A DNA stretch of 64,000 bases from Bog-756 sp963745955 (GTDB lineage Bacteria; Actinomycetota; Acidimicrobiia; Acidimicrobiales; RAAP-2): NCBI GenBank assembly GCA_963745955.1, contig CAVUZI010000011.1, positions 496,001 to 560,000 on the forward strand. The letters are read 5' to 3'. Shown here in pieces: positions 15,181 through 24,524 of the stretch (positions are counted from its first letter, which is position 1; the number at the start of each line of letters is the position of its first letter). Made by a program: the position numbers and the translations under genes. The notes beneath the pieces are model-generated. The model was given only the letters and a program-made list of their open reading frames with translations. It was not told the origin of the DNA and did not search any database.

Positions 15181-17517
15181 ATGGGCACAGGTCGGGAACC
15201 GCGGGTGGGCCCGCGAAACCACATCTGGCTCGTTGTGGCCGCGTTGCTGGTCGTCCTGGGCACGGTCGGCTCGATCTTCGGGTCCGAGGGGCTGGACCGG
15301 AGTGAGAGCCAGCGCTCGCGCCAGGCGTTCGTGACGTCGTCGATGGGGATCGCCTCGACCCTCGGGCTGACCATCCAGCACGAACAGGATCTGGTCACGG
15401 CCACCGGGGCCGCCATCGTCGACCACCCGGACATGTCCCAGGCCGATTTCGTGAAGTGGACCAGTGAGGTTCGCGCCTTCGCGCGATACCCCGAAATTCA
15501 GGGGATCGCCGAGCTGGTCATGGTCCCGGCATCGCAACTGAGCGCCTTTGCGGCGCGGGCCGTGCAGGATCCGACCGGACCGCTCGCCGCCGGTGGGACC
15601 TTCAAGGTCAATCCAGCCGGCAACCGCCCCTACTACTGCCTGGCCGCGGTGTCGGAGTCACGGACCGGGGTCTCGACGACACCGGCGGGCCTCGACTTCT
15701 GCGCCACCAAGGTGGGCGGTCCGCTGCTGAGCGCCCGGGACTCGGGCCAGACCGCATACGTTCCCTACGGGACGGAGCTCGTGCTCGGCGCACCGCTGTA
15801 CCGCGGCGGGATCACACCGGCCACGGTTCAGGCCCGGCGTGCCGCCTTCCTCGGCTGGACGGGCGTCTCGATCTATCCCCGACCGATCCTGGCCACCGAC
15901 CTGCAGGACCATCCCTCGACCGCGGTGGCCTTCCAGTACTGGAGCGGGAATTCCCAGGTCACCTTCCACGAGGGCGCCGTCCCGGCCGGAGCCCAGTCGA
16001 CGACCATCAACCTCCACAACGGGTGGCATGTGGTCGTCTTCGGGCCGGCCGGCATCAGCGGCAGGTTCGCCAACGGGACCGGCGACGCCGTCCTGCTCGG
16101 CGGCATCGCCATCTCCCTGCTGCTGGCGGTGGTGATCCTCCTGCTGGGCACCAGCCGTGCCCGGGCCCTGCTCCTGGTCCACGAGAGCACCCGGCAGCTT
16201 CGCTTCCAGGCGTTCCACGACTCCCTCACCGGGCTCCCCAACCGGGCGCTGATCCTCGACCGGATGGAGTCGATGCTGGCCCGGGCCCGCCGCGATGAGG
16301 TGCCGGTGGCCACGATGTTCCTCGACATCGACGACTTCAAGGACATCAACGACACGCTCGGTCACGAGGCCGGTGATCAGTTGCTGGCCGCGGTGGCGAC
16401 CCGGCTGACCGGGATCCTCCGCGAGGCGGACACCGTCGGGCGGCTCGGCGGTGACGAATTCGTTGTGCTGGTGGAGGGAGCGTCCTTGGCCGCCGGCGCC
16501 GAGGCGGTGGCGGATCGGATCCTCGACGCGCTGAAAGCTCCGTTCGCCATGCCCGAGGGCGTCCCCTTGACCATCCGGGCCAGCATCGGCATCGCCACCG
16601 GTGCCCAGGGGACTCCCGAGGAACTGCTCCGAGATGCCGACATCGCCCTCTACCGGGCCAAGAGCACCGGCAAGAACTGCGCCGTCGTGTTCACTCCACC
16701 CATGAAGACGGCCGTCGACGAGCACCGGTTCCTCGATGTCGACCTCCACCGTGCGCTCGATGCCGGCGAGCTGTTCCTCGTCTACCAACCGGTCGTCGAG
16801 CTCGAATCCGGAGCCGTGACGGGCGTGGAGGCCCTCTTGCGCTGGCAACATCCGGTGAGGGGGATCGTCAACCCGGACGACTTCATTCCGGCGCTCGAAT
16901 CGAGCGGGCTCATCGTCCCGGTCGGGAAGTGGGTGCTCCTGGAGGCGTGCCGACAGGGCGTGGCGTGGCAGCGTGAGGGCCATCAGCTGATGATCTCCGT
17001 CAATGTCGCCGCCGCCCAGCTCGAACGGGACCGGTTCGTCAACGATGTACGCGGCGCGCTGGCGGTGAGCGGGCTCGATCCCAGACAGCTGACACTGGAG
17101 CTGACCGAGACGACCCTGATGCGCAACGTCCTCGCCTCCACCGCCCGGCTCAAGGTGCTGAAGTCGATCGGGATCCGGATCGCCATCGACGACTTCGGGA
17201 CCGGCTACTCGTCGATGGCCTACCTGCAGGAGTTCCCCATCGACGTCCTGAAGATCGACGGATCATTCGTGTCCCGCATCAGCGACTCGGCCGAGTCCGG
17301 AGCACTCGTCCACACGCTGGTCCAGCTGGGAAAGATCCTCGGGATCGCCACCACTGCAGAAGGCGTCGAAACCGACACCCAGCGGACCTGGCTCCGGTCC
17401 GAGGGCGTGGACAGCGGCCAGGGCTACCTGTTCGCCAAGCCCCTCGATGCGCAGGCGATGTCCCAATTCCTGGAAGCAGCAGCCGACAAGTCGGCGCAGT
17501 TGGCTCCGACGCCATGA
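15181..17517 (+). CDS. CHASE-GGDEF-EAL membrane protein (diguanylate cyclase/phosphodiesterase)
   Basis: A 778-residue c-di-GMP turnover protein. TM1 is near residues 14-34. A periplasmic CHASE-type sensor follows (residues about 50-270, with FARYPEIQGIAELVMVP), then TM2 near 300-325. The GGDEF domain has RLGGDEF at 421-427 and an RxxD inhibitory site (READ) five residues upstream. The EAL domain has an intact EAL at about 550-552, DDFGTGYSS and a late QGYLFAKP. Both catalytic motifs are intact, so it may be bifunctional. Its stop overlaps the start of the following ATPase gene (ATGA), implying translational coupling. Confidence 0.93.
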   Translation: MGTGREPRVGPRNHIWLVVAALLVVLGTVGSIFGSEGLDRSESQRSRQAFVTSSMGIASTLGLTIQHEQDLVTATGAAIVDHPDMSQADFVKWTSEVRAFARYPEIQGIAELVMVPASQLSAFAARAVQDPTGPLAAGGTFKVNPAGNRPYYCLAAVSESRTGVSTTPAGLDFCATKVGGPLLSARDSGQTAYVPYGTELVLGAPLYRGGITPATVQARRAAFLGWTGVSIYPRPILATDLQDHPSTAVAFQYWSGNSQVTFHEGAVPAGAQSTTINLHNGWHVVVFGPAGISGRFANGTGDAVLLGGIAISLLLAVVILLLGTSRARALLLVHESTRQLRFQAFHDSLTGLPNRALILDRMESMLARARRDEVPVATMFLDIDDFKDINDTLGHEAGDQLLAAVATRLTGILREADTVGRLGGDEFVVLVEGASLAAGAEAVADRILDALKAPFAMPEGVPLTIRASIGIATGAQGTPEELLRDADIALYRAKSTGKNCAVVFTPPMKTAVDEHRFLDVDLHRALDAGELFLVYQPVVELESGAVTGVEALLRWQHPVRGIVNPDDFIPALESSGLIVPVGKWVLLEACRQGVAWQREGHQLMISVNVAAAQLERDRFVNDVRGALAVSGLDPRQLTLELTETTLMRNVLASTARLKVLKSIGIRIAIDDFGTGYSSMAYLQEFPIDVLKIDGSFVSRISDSAESGALVHTLVQLGKILGIATTAEGVETDTQRTWLRSEGVDSGQGYLFAKPLDAQAMSQFLEAAADKSAQLAPTP

Positions 17518-19295
17518 CCGGTGAGGCCGGCCTGACCGTGATGACGGAGCGGGAGCTACCCGACGAGAGCCGAGGCGGCGGTCCGGGGCCGGACGTCCGC
17601 CGTGCGTCGCTCGGGAACCAGCTGATCGCGGCCGGCCTCGTGACCGAAGAGCAGGTGCAGGTCGCTCTGGACGAGCAACGGAGATCCGGGAAGCGGCTCG
17701 GTGAGATCCTGGTGGCCGACGATGTCCTGTTCGAGGACGACCTGGCCAGGACACTGGCCGAAATCGCCGGGATGCCCTACCGGGACCTCGGTCTCGACCC
17801 ACCCGACCCCCGGGTCCTGAGCTCCCTCCCCGAAGCCTTCTGCCGGCGTCGCGGCGTACTCCCCCTCGAGTTCAACAACGGTTCCCTCGTCGTCGCCATC
17901 TCGGATCCGCGCGACATCCAGACGTTCGACGATCTCCACACGCTCGTGGACGTGCCGTTCGTTGCCGTCGTGGCCGCGCGCGGCGAGCTGCGCAAGGCCA
18001 TCGAGTCCGGCTATTCGAGCCGGCTCCTCGACGACGTCAAGCCCTCGGAGGACCACGGGTCCGACATGCCCGAGGACGACGCCCTCGCCGAGGCTGATTC
18101 GTCCGGCCCGGCCACCATCGATCCGAACCAGGGACCGGTCATCGACTTCGTGAACCAGGTCCTGATACGCGCGGTGAGCGAACGGGCCTCCGATGTGCAC
18201 ATCGAGCCGACACGGGACGGCGTGCGGATCCGGTTCCGTGTCGACGGCATGCTCCACGACGCAATGAGCGCGCCGCCTTCGTTCCGTCTCGGGGTCGTGA
18301 GCCGGATCAAGGTCATGACGGACATGGACATCGCTGAACACCGGCGTCCCCAGGACGGCCGGACGTCGATGACCATCCGGGGCCTGGCCGTCGACATCCG
18401 GGCGGCGAGCATTCCCACGATCAACGGGGAGGCGCTGGTTCTCCGCATCCTCGTCCGGGACGCCGGCCTGCTCGACATGGATTCGCTCGGCTTCCTCCCC
18501 GAGTCGTTGCGCCTGTTCAGGGATTCATTCCGGAAGGCGTGGGGAATGGTGCTGGTCACCGGACCGACCGGCTCCGGCAAGTCGACCACCCTGTATGCGG
18601 CGATCAACGAGCTGAACGTACCGAGCCGGAACACCATCACCGTCGAGGACCCGATCGAGTACCGGGTTGCCGGCATCAAGCAGACCCAGGTGAACGCCAA
18701 GTCGGGGTACACCTTCGCCACCGGATTGCGTGCCGCCCTGCGGGCCGATCCCGACATCATCCTCGTCGGGGAGATCAGGGATCTCGAAACTGCCCGGATC
18801 GCCACCGAAGCCGCGCTGACCGGGCATCTGGTCCTGTCGACCCTCCACGCCAACGATGCCGCTTCGAGCACGACACGTCTCATCGACATGGGGCTCGGGC
18901 CGTACCTGGTGACCTCCGCGCTGGGATGCGTGGTCGCCCAGCGCCTGGTCCGACGGCTGTGCCGCCGATGCAAGTCGGCCGACACCGCAACCCCCGAGGA
19001 GTTGTTGGAGCTGGAGGCGATGTCGCTCATCGACAGCCACGACGCCCAGACGCCCATGTTCCGGGCCGTCGGCTGCGAGCAGTGCCGGCGGACAGGCTAC
19101 CGGGGGAGGCTGGCCATCCACGAGGTCATGGTCATGAACGACGAGCTCCGCACCCTCGTTCTGCAGCGGGCCCCGGCCGAAGCCGTGGCCCGGGCCGCGG
19201 TCGCCGGCGGGATGCAGACGCTGCAGATGGACGCCTTCGTGAAGGTACAAGAGGGAGAGACGACCCTCGACGAACTGAAGCGCATCCTCGTCTAG
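17514..19295 (+). CDS. Type II secretion/type IV pilus-type ATPase (GspE/PilB family) with MshEN-like N-terminus
   Basis: A 593-residue secretion ATPase. Residues about 25-160 form an MshEN-like (GspE N-terminal) domain with two xLGxxL repeats. The ATPase core has Walker A GPTGSGKST at 350-358, an Asp box and Walker B (ADPDIILVGEIRD), a His box (GHLVLSTLHAND), and a tetra-Cys zinc site (CRRCK...CEQCRRTGYRG). It powers pilin polymerisation or secretion at the inner membrane. No PilC, PilM or pilin gene is adjacent. Instead it is coupled to a GGDEF-EAL protein, which fits the known c-di-GMP binding of MshEN domains. Confidence 0.93.
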   Translation: MTGEAGLTVMTERELPDESRGGGPGPDVRRASLGNQLIAAGLVTEEQVQVALDEQRRSGKRLGEILVADDVLFEDDLARTLAEIAGMPYRDLGLDPPDPRVLSSLPEAFCRRRGVLPLEFNNGSLVVAISDPRDIQTFDDLHTLVDVPFVAVVAARGELRKAIESGYSSRLLDDVKPSEDHGSDMPEDDALAEADSSGPATIDPNQGPVIDFVNQVLIRAVSERASDVHIEPTRDGVRIRFRVDGMLHDAMSAPPSFRLGVVSRIKVMTDMDIAEHRRPQDGRTSMTIRGLAVDIRAASIPTINGEALVLRILVRDAGLLDMDSLGFLPESLRLFRDSFRKAWGMVLVTGPTGSGKSTTLYAAINELNVPSRNTITVEDPIEYRVAGIKQTQVNAKSGYTFATGLRAALRADPDIILVGEIRDLETARIATEAALTGHLVLSTLHANDAASSTTRLIDMGLGPYLVTSALGCVVAQRLVRRLCRRCKSADTATPEELLELEAMSLIDSHDAQTPMFRAVGCEQCRRTGYRGRLAIHEVMVMNDELRTLVLQRAPAEAVARAAVAGGMQTLQMDAFVKVQEGETTLDELKRILV

Positions 19296-19736
19296 AACGG
19301 CTGCCGTGACTGGACGGCGGAAGCTGCTCTCTGACCAGGGGCGATAGATCCGATCCTCCGGACTCGCGGCTGGCGGGCGGTCCTTCAACGACTGCGCCTA
19401 CGCCCAGGAGTGCGCCACGCCGTAGCCCGGATGCGGATGCCGATCCGATCCGGCACTACACCCGGCCCTGCACCGGCCGTCCGCTGGGTGTTGCCCATCG
19501 TGGCCGGACGCCGTCAGCGCGTGCTGTGCTCGCGCTGCTCCCCCGAAACGTCTTCCCGGCCTGCCGGCGCCTGCCCTTGTCGGTGGTCTTGGAATGCGAC
19601 CGCGAGCCCCGGGCCTGGTGCCGGCTCCTTCTCCGTTCCGCTACCGTATGCCGTGACCTACTCCTTCCCCCGTGTCCCGGCACAAGGTGGGAAAGGAACG
19701 GGAAGTAAGGCAACCAAGCAACGCGAAGGACCAGTT
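19296..19736. other. Non-coding stretch between pilB-like gene and tRNA-Ser(CGA)
   Basis: No supported gene was found in these 441 bases. Open frames here have arginine/proline-rich translations with no domain. A short imperfect stem (CTGCCGT with ACGGCGG) lies about 15 bases after the ATPase stop and could act as a weak terminator. The promoter of the downstream tRNA is expected near the 3' end but is not obvious. Confidence 0.5.
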
Positions 19737-19821
19737 GGAGGGATGCGAGAGCGGACGAATCGGACGGTCTCGAAAACCGTTGTGTCGCAAGGCACCGTGG
19801 GTTCGAATCCCACTCCCTCCG
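19737..19821 (+). tRNA. tRNA-Ser(CGA)
   Basis: An 85-nt class II tRNA. The acceptor stem is GGAGGGA with TCCCTCC and the discriminator is G. The anticodon arm ACGGT-CTCGAAA-ACCGT gives anticodon CGA at 19771-19773. A long variable arm is present, and the T arm is GTGGG-TTCGAAT-CCCAC. CCA is not encoded. Confidence 0.95.
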
Positions 19822-20035
19822 CAGCTCAGGGGTGGTTTCCGGTCGAGGCCGCCGAGGTCCGACCGGAGGCCATCCCTCAAGAGTCCCTTCGCCACCGTCC
19901 GACGCCGTCCGACGCCTTCCGCCCGCTCAGGCGGCTGCGGTTGCTCCAGTTGGGTCTCGAACGAATCGCCGTCGCCTGGGGCGGTATCGTTCCGGCGGAA
20001 CGTCAATGTGGGGCGGGACGACGACAAGGAGCCAT

Positions 20036-21493
20036 GTGGGAGCGCCCACCGCGGTGCAAGGAGCCCGACTGAACCGGGTGGTCCAGTCGATCAACCTGTG
20101 GATCGGCGCCGGCGTCGTCGGTTCGATCGGGGTGGCCGTGCTCGGGACCCGCATCGGAGCCATTCCCCGTCCGGGTGACACCCGTTGGTGGTTCCACGTA
20201 CCCGGAGGGGTGTCCGCGGCGGCCCAATTCGGCTTCTACGTGTCAGTGGCCCTGCTCATCGGCGGGTGGGTCGGCGTCGGCTACCACGCTCGCGCGGGTC
20301 GGCTCACGGTCCGGCGGTCGTGGCTGATCCTCGCGCTGTGGGGCCTGCCCCTGCTGGCCGGCCCCCCGATCTTCAGCCGTGACATCTACAGCTATATCGG
20401 GCAGGGACTCTTGGCGCACCACGGCCTCAACCCGTACTCGGTCCCACCCTCCAGGCTCGACAACGGCCCCCTCCTGGCCTCTATCGCCATGGTGTGGCGG
20501 AACACCGCTTCCCCGTACGGCCCGCTGTTCGTGAGCGTGAGCCGGGTGGCGGCGAGTCTCACCGGCTCGTCCCTGATCGGACAGGTACTGGTGTTCCGGC
20601 TGGTCGAGTTGGCCGGCGTGGCCATGGTGATGGTCTCGCTGCCGCGACTGTCGCGCCGGCTCGGCAACGTCCCGGGTCTGGCCCTGTGGCTGGGTGCACT
20701 CAGCCCGCTGGCCCTTCTGAGCTTCATCGCCTCCGGGCACAACGATGCACTGATGGTCGGTCTGCTGCTCGCCGGTGTGACCCTGGCCCTTGAAGGTCGC
20801 CTGGCCCTGGGGGTGGCCCTCATCGCCCTCGCCGCCACCATCAAGATCCCCGCCGCCGCGGCCATCGTGTTCATCGCTGTGGACCAGTTCCGGTCGAGCA
20901 CCGGCGATCGGCGGTGGCGGGTCGTGATCGAGGCCGTCATCGTCCCGGTGGTCGTGGTGGTCGGCATCACCGCGGCCGCCGGGTTCGGGTGGACCTGGCT
21001 CGGACCCACCGCACTCCGCATCCCGACCGAGCTGCGGGTGCTCTCGACGCCGGCCGTGGCCCTCGGCGCGTTCTTCCACTCGGTGCTCCACTCGGTCGGG
21101 GTTCCGGTTGCCCTGAGTCCCACGGTGACGGCCACCCAGCTGGTGTGCGAGCTCGCGGCGGTGGCCGGTGCCGTCTGGCTGATCTTCAACGCCCACCGAC
21201 TCGACATGGTCCGGGTGCTGGGGCTGACCCTGATGCTCATCGTGGTGGGCAGTCCAACCGTGTGGCCCTGGTACCTGATGTGGGGGCTCGCCATCCTGGC
21301 CACCACGTCCGCCCAACGGTCGAAGGTTCTGGCCGGGGTGGCCGGTCTGTCCATGCTGGTGGTAGGCCCGGGTGGTGCACCCATGCTCAGCGGCAAGGCG
21401 TACTTCGTGATCGCCCCGCTGCTGCTCGGGGCCTTCGCATGGCTGGTGTGGCACCGGCATTGGCAACTGGTGGTCAGTGGTCATGCCGCCTGA
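20036..21493 (+). CDS. GT-C membrane glycosyltransferase, MptB-like (polyprenol-phosphate-mannose dependent)
   Basis: A 485-residue polytopic membrane protein with about 12 hydrophobic segments. The first extracytoplasmic loop has the GT-C-type acidic motif SRDIYSYIGQG followed by HHGLNPYSVPPS, which is characteristic of MptB-type alpha-1,6-mannosyltransferases. Later motifs are SPYGPLF and a SGHNDALMVGLLLAG helix. The GTG at 20036 was chosen because AAGGAG lies four bases upstream. These enzymes extend mannan chains on the outer leaflet using polyprenol-phosphate-mannose. It overlaps the next gene by 11 bases, so the two are co-translated. Confidence 0.8.
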   Translation: MGAPTAVQGARLNRVVQSINLWIGAGVVGSIGVAVLGTRIGAIPRPGDTRWWFHVPGGVSAAAQFGFYVSVALLIGGWVGVGYHARAGRLTVRRSWLILALWGLPLLAGPPIFSRDIYSYIGQGLLAHHGLNPYSVPPSRLDNGPLLASIAMVWRNTASPYGPLFVSVSRVAASLTGSSLIGQVLVFRLVELAGVAMVMVSLPRLSRRLGNVPGLALWLGALSPLALLSFIASGHNDALMVGLLLAGVTLALEGRLALGVALIALAATIKIPAAAAIVFIAVDQFRSSTGDRRWRVVIEAVIVPVVVVVGITAAAGFGWTWLGPTALRIPTELRVLSTPAVALGAFFHSVLHSVGVPVALSPTVTATQLVCELAAVAGAVWLIFNAHRLDMVRVLGLTLMLIVVGSPTVWPWYLMWGLAILATTSAQRSKVLAGVAGLSMLVVGPGGAPMLSGKAYFVIAPLLLGAFAWLVWHRHWQLVVSGHAA

Positions 21494-22769
21494 GTCGTCG
21501 TTCGGTGCCGATGCGGGGTCAGCCACGGACACCGGGACCGATGCCGTCCCCGCAACCCACCTACGCAACGGGCCGACCGCAGCGACCTCCGTCGTGCTGA
21601 GCGACACCGGTCCGGGGACGCCGGAGCCCGTCGTGACACCGGAGGGCAACGAGTCCCGAAGGACCACAGCCAAGGGCATTCGCCGGTGGTTCCTGTTCTG
21701 GCCCGTACTCGCCTACCTGGCGGCTCGCGCCGCGACGGTTGCCGGTGCAGCCGCCGCCAACGGCTTCACCCACAAGTCGTTGTACGCCGACCTCGACATC
21801 TGGGACGGTCAGTGGTTCATCCGCGCCGCCATGCACGGATGGCCCAGTCACCTGCCCATGGCCCACGGCCACGTGGCCAGGAACACCATTGCCTTCTTCC
21901 CCGCCCTCCCCCTCGTCATCCGCTGGCTTACCGACCTCACCAGGCTCTCTCCCCTGGTGGTGGGCCTCGTCATCAGTGGGGTCACGGGACTGACCGCTGT
22001 GGTGGCCGTCGGCATGCTCGTCCGCCACTACCGCGACAGCCAGAGTGCCACTCGGGCCACCTTGTTGTTCGCAGTGTTCCCGGGCACCTTCGTCTTCAGC
22101 CTGGTCTATGCCGAGGGCATCGTCATCACCTGCGTGGCCTTCGGACTCCTGGCGCTGCTCCGCCGGCAGTGGTGGCTGGCGGGGCTCCTGGGTCTGGTGG
22201 CCACGGCGGCCTCGCCCATTGCCTTGGCCTTCGTGCTGAGCTGCGCGTGGTGCGCGGGCCGGGAGGTCCTCCGGCACCGGACCTGGCGTGCCCTCATCGC
22301 CCCGGCCCTGGCCCCGCTCGGGTTCATCGCTTACATGGCCTGGCTGTGGGGGTACACCGGGGTCCTTTCGGCATGGAGGCTGACCGAACGCGGAGGATGG
22401 AAGAGCGGACCGTCGCTCACCTATCCGATCCATGTCATCACCACCTTCCTGTTCAATCCCGCCGCGCCCACCGAGACAGGACAGATCCTCGTCGCCGGCA
22501 CCGCCGTGGCGGTGGTCGGCGCCGTCCTGGCCATCCGGGAGCCCCAGCCGGCACCCGTCCTTATCTATGGACTGGCGGCCGTCGCAATTGCGGCGGTGTC
22601 CTCGCCGGTCGGGCTGCGGCCCCGCTTCGTCATGTTGGCCTTTCCCCTCGTGCTGGCCTACGGAATCCGCCTCCGGGGCCGCGCCTACACCGCGGCGGTG
22701 GTGGTCAGCGTGCTGCTCCTCACCGCCATGACCGTCCTCGAACTGGGCTCGACTGCGGTGTTCCCCTGA
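21483..22769 (+). CDS. PIG-V-like mannosyltransferase family membrane protein
   Basis: A 428-residue membrane protein with a hydrophilic N-terminus of about 60 residues and roughly ten hydrophobic segments. The first luminal loop contains DIWDGQWFIRAAMHG and NTIAFFPALPLVIRW, matching the WDGxWY...FFPLYP pattern of bacterial PIG-V-like GT-C enzymes. AYGIRLRGRAYTA precedes the last helix. The donor is probably a polyprenol-phosphate sugar. It overlaps the end of the MptB-like gene and is convergent with the next GT-C gene. A GTG at 21477 would add two residues. Confidence 0.78.
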   Translation: MPPESSFGADAGSATDTGTDAVPATHLRNGPTAATSVVLSDTGPGTPEPVVTPEGNESRRTTAKGIRRWFLFWPVLAYLAARAATVAGAAAANGFTHKSLYADLDIWDGQWFIRAAMHGWPSHLPMAHGHVARNTIAFFPALPLVIRWLTDLTRLSPLVVGLVISGVTGLTAVVAVGMLVRHYRDSQSATRATLLFAVFPGTFVFSLVYAEGIVITCVAFGLLALLRRQWWLAGLLGLVATAASPIALAFVLSCAWCAGREVLRHRTWRALIAPALAPLGFIAYMAWLWGYTGVLSAWRLTERGGWKSGPSLTYPIHVITTFLFNPAAPTETGQILVAGTAVAVVGAVLAIREPQPAPVLIYGLAAVAIAAVSSPVGLRPRFVMLAFPLVLAYGIRLRGRAYTAAVVVSVLLLTAMTVLELGSTAVFP

Positions 22770-22821
22770 TCGTCGTCGGCGGGCGACGGGGTTCGATCGT
22801 CCCTGCGGACCGCCGCGACAG

Positions 22822-24177
22822 CTAGTCCTCCGCCACTCCGGCCGTGGGTTGCACGTCGGCGACCTCCGGCTCGGAGCCCGTCGCGCCGGCAGGGGGAGCC
22901 GTGGTGCGTCGCATCCACAGCATCACCGCCACGCCCACCATGAAGGCCACGATGGCAAAGAAGAAGGCGTTCCCCTCGAGCAGCTGCCACCCGTGCTCCG
23001 ACAGCTCCTGGTCGACGCCGTTGGGCACCTTCCAGATCGGGGCCCAGTAGAAGAGAACGGCCCCGGCCACCGCCCAGACGGGACCGCCGCGGGGTCGGTC
23101 GGGCGCACAGGCCAACCAGATGAGGATCGGCACCACCCAGACCAGGTGGTGAGCCCAGCTGATCGGAGAGGCCAGTAACCCGGTGGTGGCGCAGAGGAGC
23201 ACCCCGAGGAAGGGCGAGGATGACCGGCAGGCCCAGGCCGCCAGGGCGACACCGACGACGACCACCACCACACTGGCCCCGGTGATCAGACCGGTCGACA
23301 CCACCTGGTGGTCGAGTCGATCGGCGACCGCCCTCAGGCTCTGGTTGCTGATGTAGTAGACCCCGCCCACCCGCTTGGCGTCGGTGGCGTACTTCGTCCA
23401 GTAGGCCCACGAGGCCGCCGGGTCAGTGCATGCGGTCAGCACCGAGCACGCCACGAAGGTGCCCAGCGCGACCCAGGCGGCTCGCGTCTGCCGGGTGACG
23501 AAGAGGTAGGGCACGAATATCAACGGCACCAACTTGATGGATGCCGCAATGCCGACCAGCACACCACGAGGCAGGGCCCGCCTGCCGACGTGCCAATGGG
23601 CGGTGAGATCGCCCAGCACCATGGCGGCCAACACGATGTTGACCTGGCCGAAGCTCAACGTCAGCCGGACCGGCTCCATGACGTACGCCGGGCCCATCAG
23701 GACCAGCGACCACTGAACCAGTCGGTGACGTCCAAGCGCAGGAAGGGCGGCCCGCAGCGAAAGAAGCACCAGCGCAAACAGGCCGACCACGTTGATCACG
23801 GCCCAGACCACCTGAGCCCGGCTCTCCGGCAAGGCCGACAACGGGGCGAACACCAGTGCGGCGAACGGTGGGTACGTGAAGGGCAGATGGGGCGGATGGG
23901 GAAGCCCGACGAGGTAGAGCCGGCCGTTGACCAGGTTTCTCCCACCCAACAGATAGACGGCCATGTCCAGCTGGAGCCGGTTCACCGCCAAGCCGATGGC
24001 ACCGGCCGAGGCCAGAGCCGCCGACACCACGCCCACCGCCCACAGGGTCGGGCTCCACCAGGCCGGGGCCTCCCGAGTCTGCGGTGAGGGTACCTGGGGT
24101 ACGAGCGCCGGGGACATCAGGGTCCGATGGTAGACCGCGCCCATTGGTGCCTCACGCGGCCGTGACGAGTGGCACAT
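22822..24177 (-). CDS. GT87-type membrane glycosyltransferase (DUF2029 family)
   Basis: A 451-residue membrane protein. The first loop has LDMAVYLLGGRNLVNGRLY with the acidic catalytic Asp, then HLPFTYPPFAALVFAPLS, the FxYPPxxA motif of GT87 mannosyltransferases. LSFGQVNIVLAA, GIAASIKLVPLIF and ASPISWAHHLVWV follow, all hallmark segments of the family. I used the ATG at 24177 because GGAG lies five bases upstream; ATGs at 24144 and 24117 are alternatives. GT87 enzymes in actinobacteria add alpha-1,2-linked mannose or arabinose to lipoglycans. It faces the PIG-V-like gene convergently. Confidence 0.85.
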   Translation of the reverse strand: MCHSSRPREAPMGAVYHRTLMSPALVPQVPSPQTREAPAWWSPTLWAVGVVSAALASAGAIGLAVNRLQLDMAVYLLGGRNLVNGRLYLVGLPHPPHLPFTYPPFAALVFAPLSALPESRAQVVWAVINVVGLFALVLLSLRAALPALGRHRLVQWSLVLMGPAYVMEPVRLTLSFGQVNIVLAAMVLGDLTAHWHVGRRALPRGVLVGIAASIKLVPLIFVPYLFVTRQTRAAWVALGTFVACSVLTACTDPAASWAYWTKYATDAKRVGGVYYISNQSLRAVADRLDHQVVSTGLITGASVVVVVVGVALAAWACRSSSPFLGVLLCATTGLLASPISWAHHLVWVVPILIWLACAPDRPRGGPVWAVAGAVLFYWAPIWKVPNGVDQELSEHGWQLLEGNAFFFAIVAFMVGVAVMLWMRRTTAPPAGATGSEPEVADVQPTAGVAED

Positions 24178-24524
24178 GACGACTCCGCCGTGGCCCGGTC
24201 GAGCCTCTCAGGGATCACACAGGCCGACCCAAGGATCTTCCAAGTTTGGCCAGCCATGCTCGGGAGCACAAGAGTTGATGACCGCCGGGACGGCCGCGGC
24301 TAGGAGCCCACCGTCCATTGCCTTCACACGGGAGAGCCACCCGTCGCTACTATTCTCGCCGTCACCGTCGGCCGAGTTCATTCCTACTTCGGCACTCGAC
24401 CGACGTGGGCGTCCGGGTCCGGTGCGCAGGCGCGCTGTCCCGGCGATTCCGTTGCCAATCGAGTTGACGAGGATGACTTGGTCGAGATGAGCTGGTCGAA
24501 CCGCATCCGCCACCATTCGTCCCG
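24178..24524. other. Divergent intergenic region
   Basis: These 347 bases lie between the divergent GT87 and YfhO-like genes and hold both 5' regions. I see no gene or strong palindrome. A TACTAT hexamer at about 24347-24352 could be a -10 box for the rightward gene, but no well-spaced -35 is visible. Confidence 0.4.

Noticed and set aside
19410..20072. Open frame of 220 codons across the tRNA-Ser(CGA) gene
   Set aside because: It runs through the tRNA and into the start of the MptB-like gene in another frame, and its translation has no recognisable domain.
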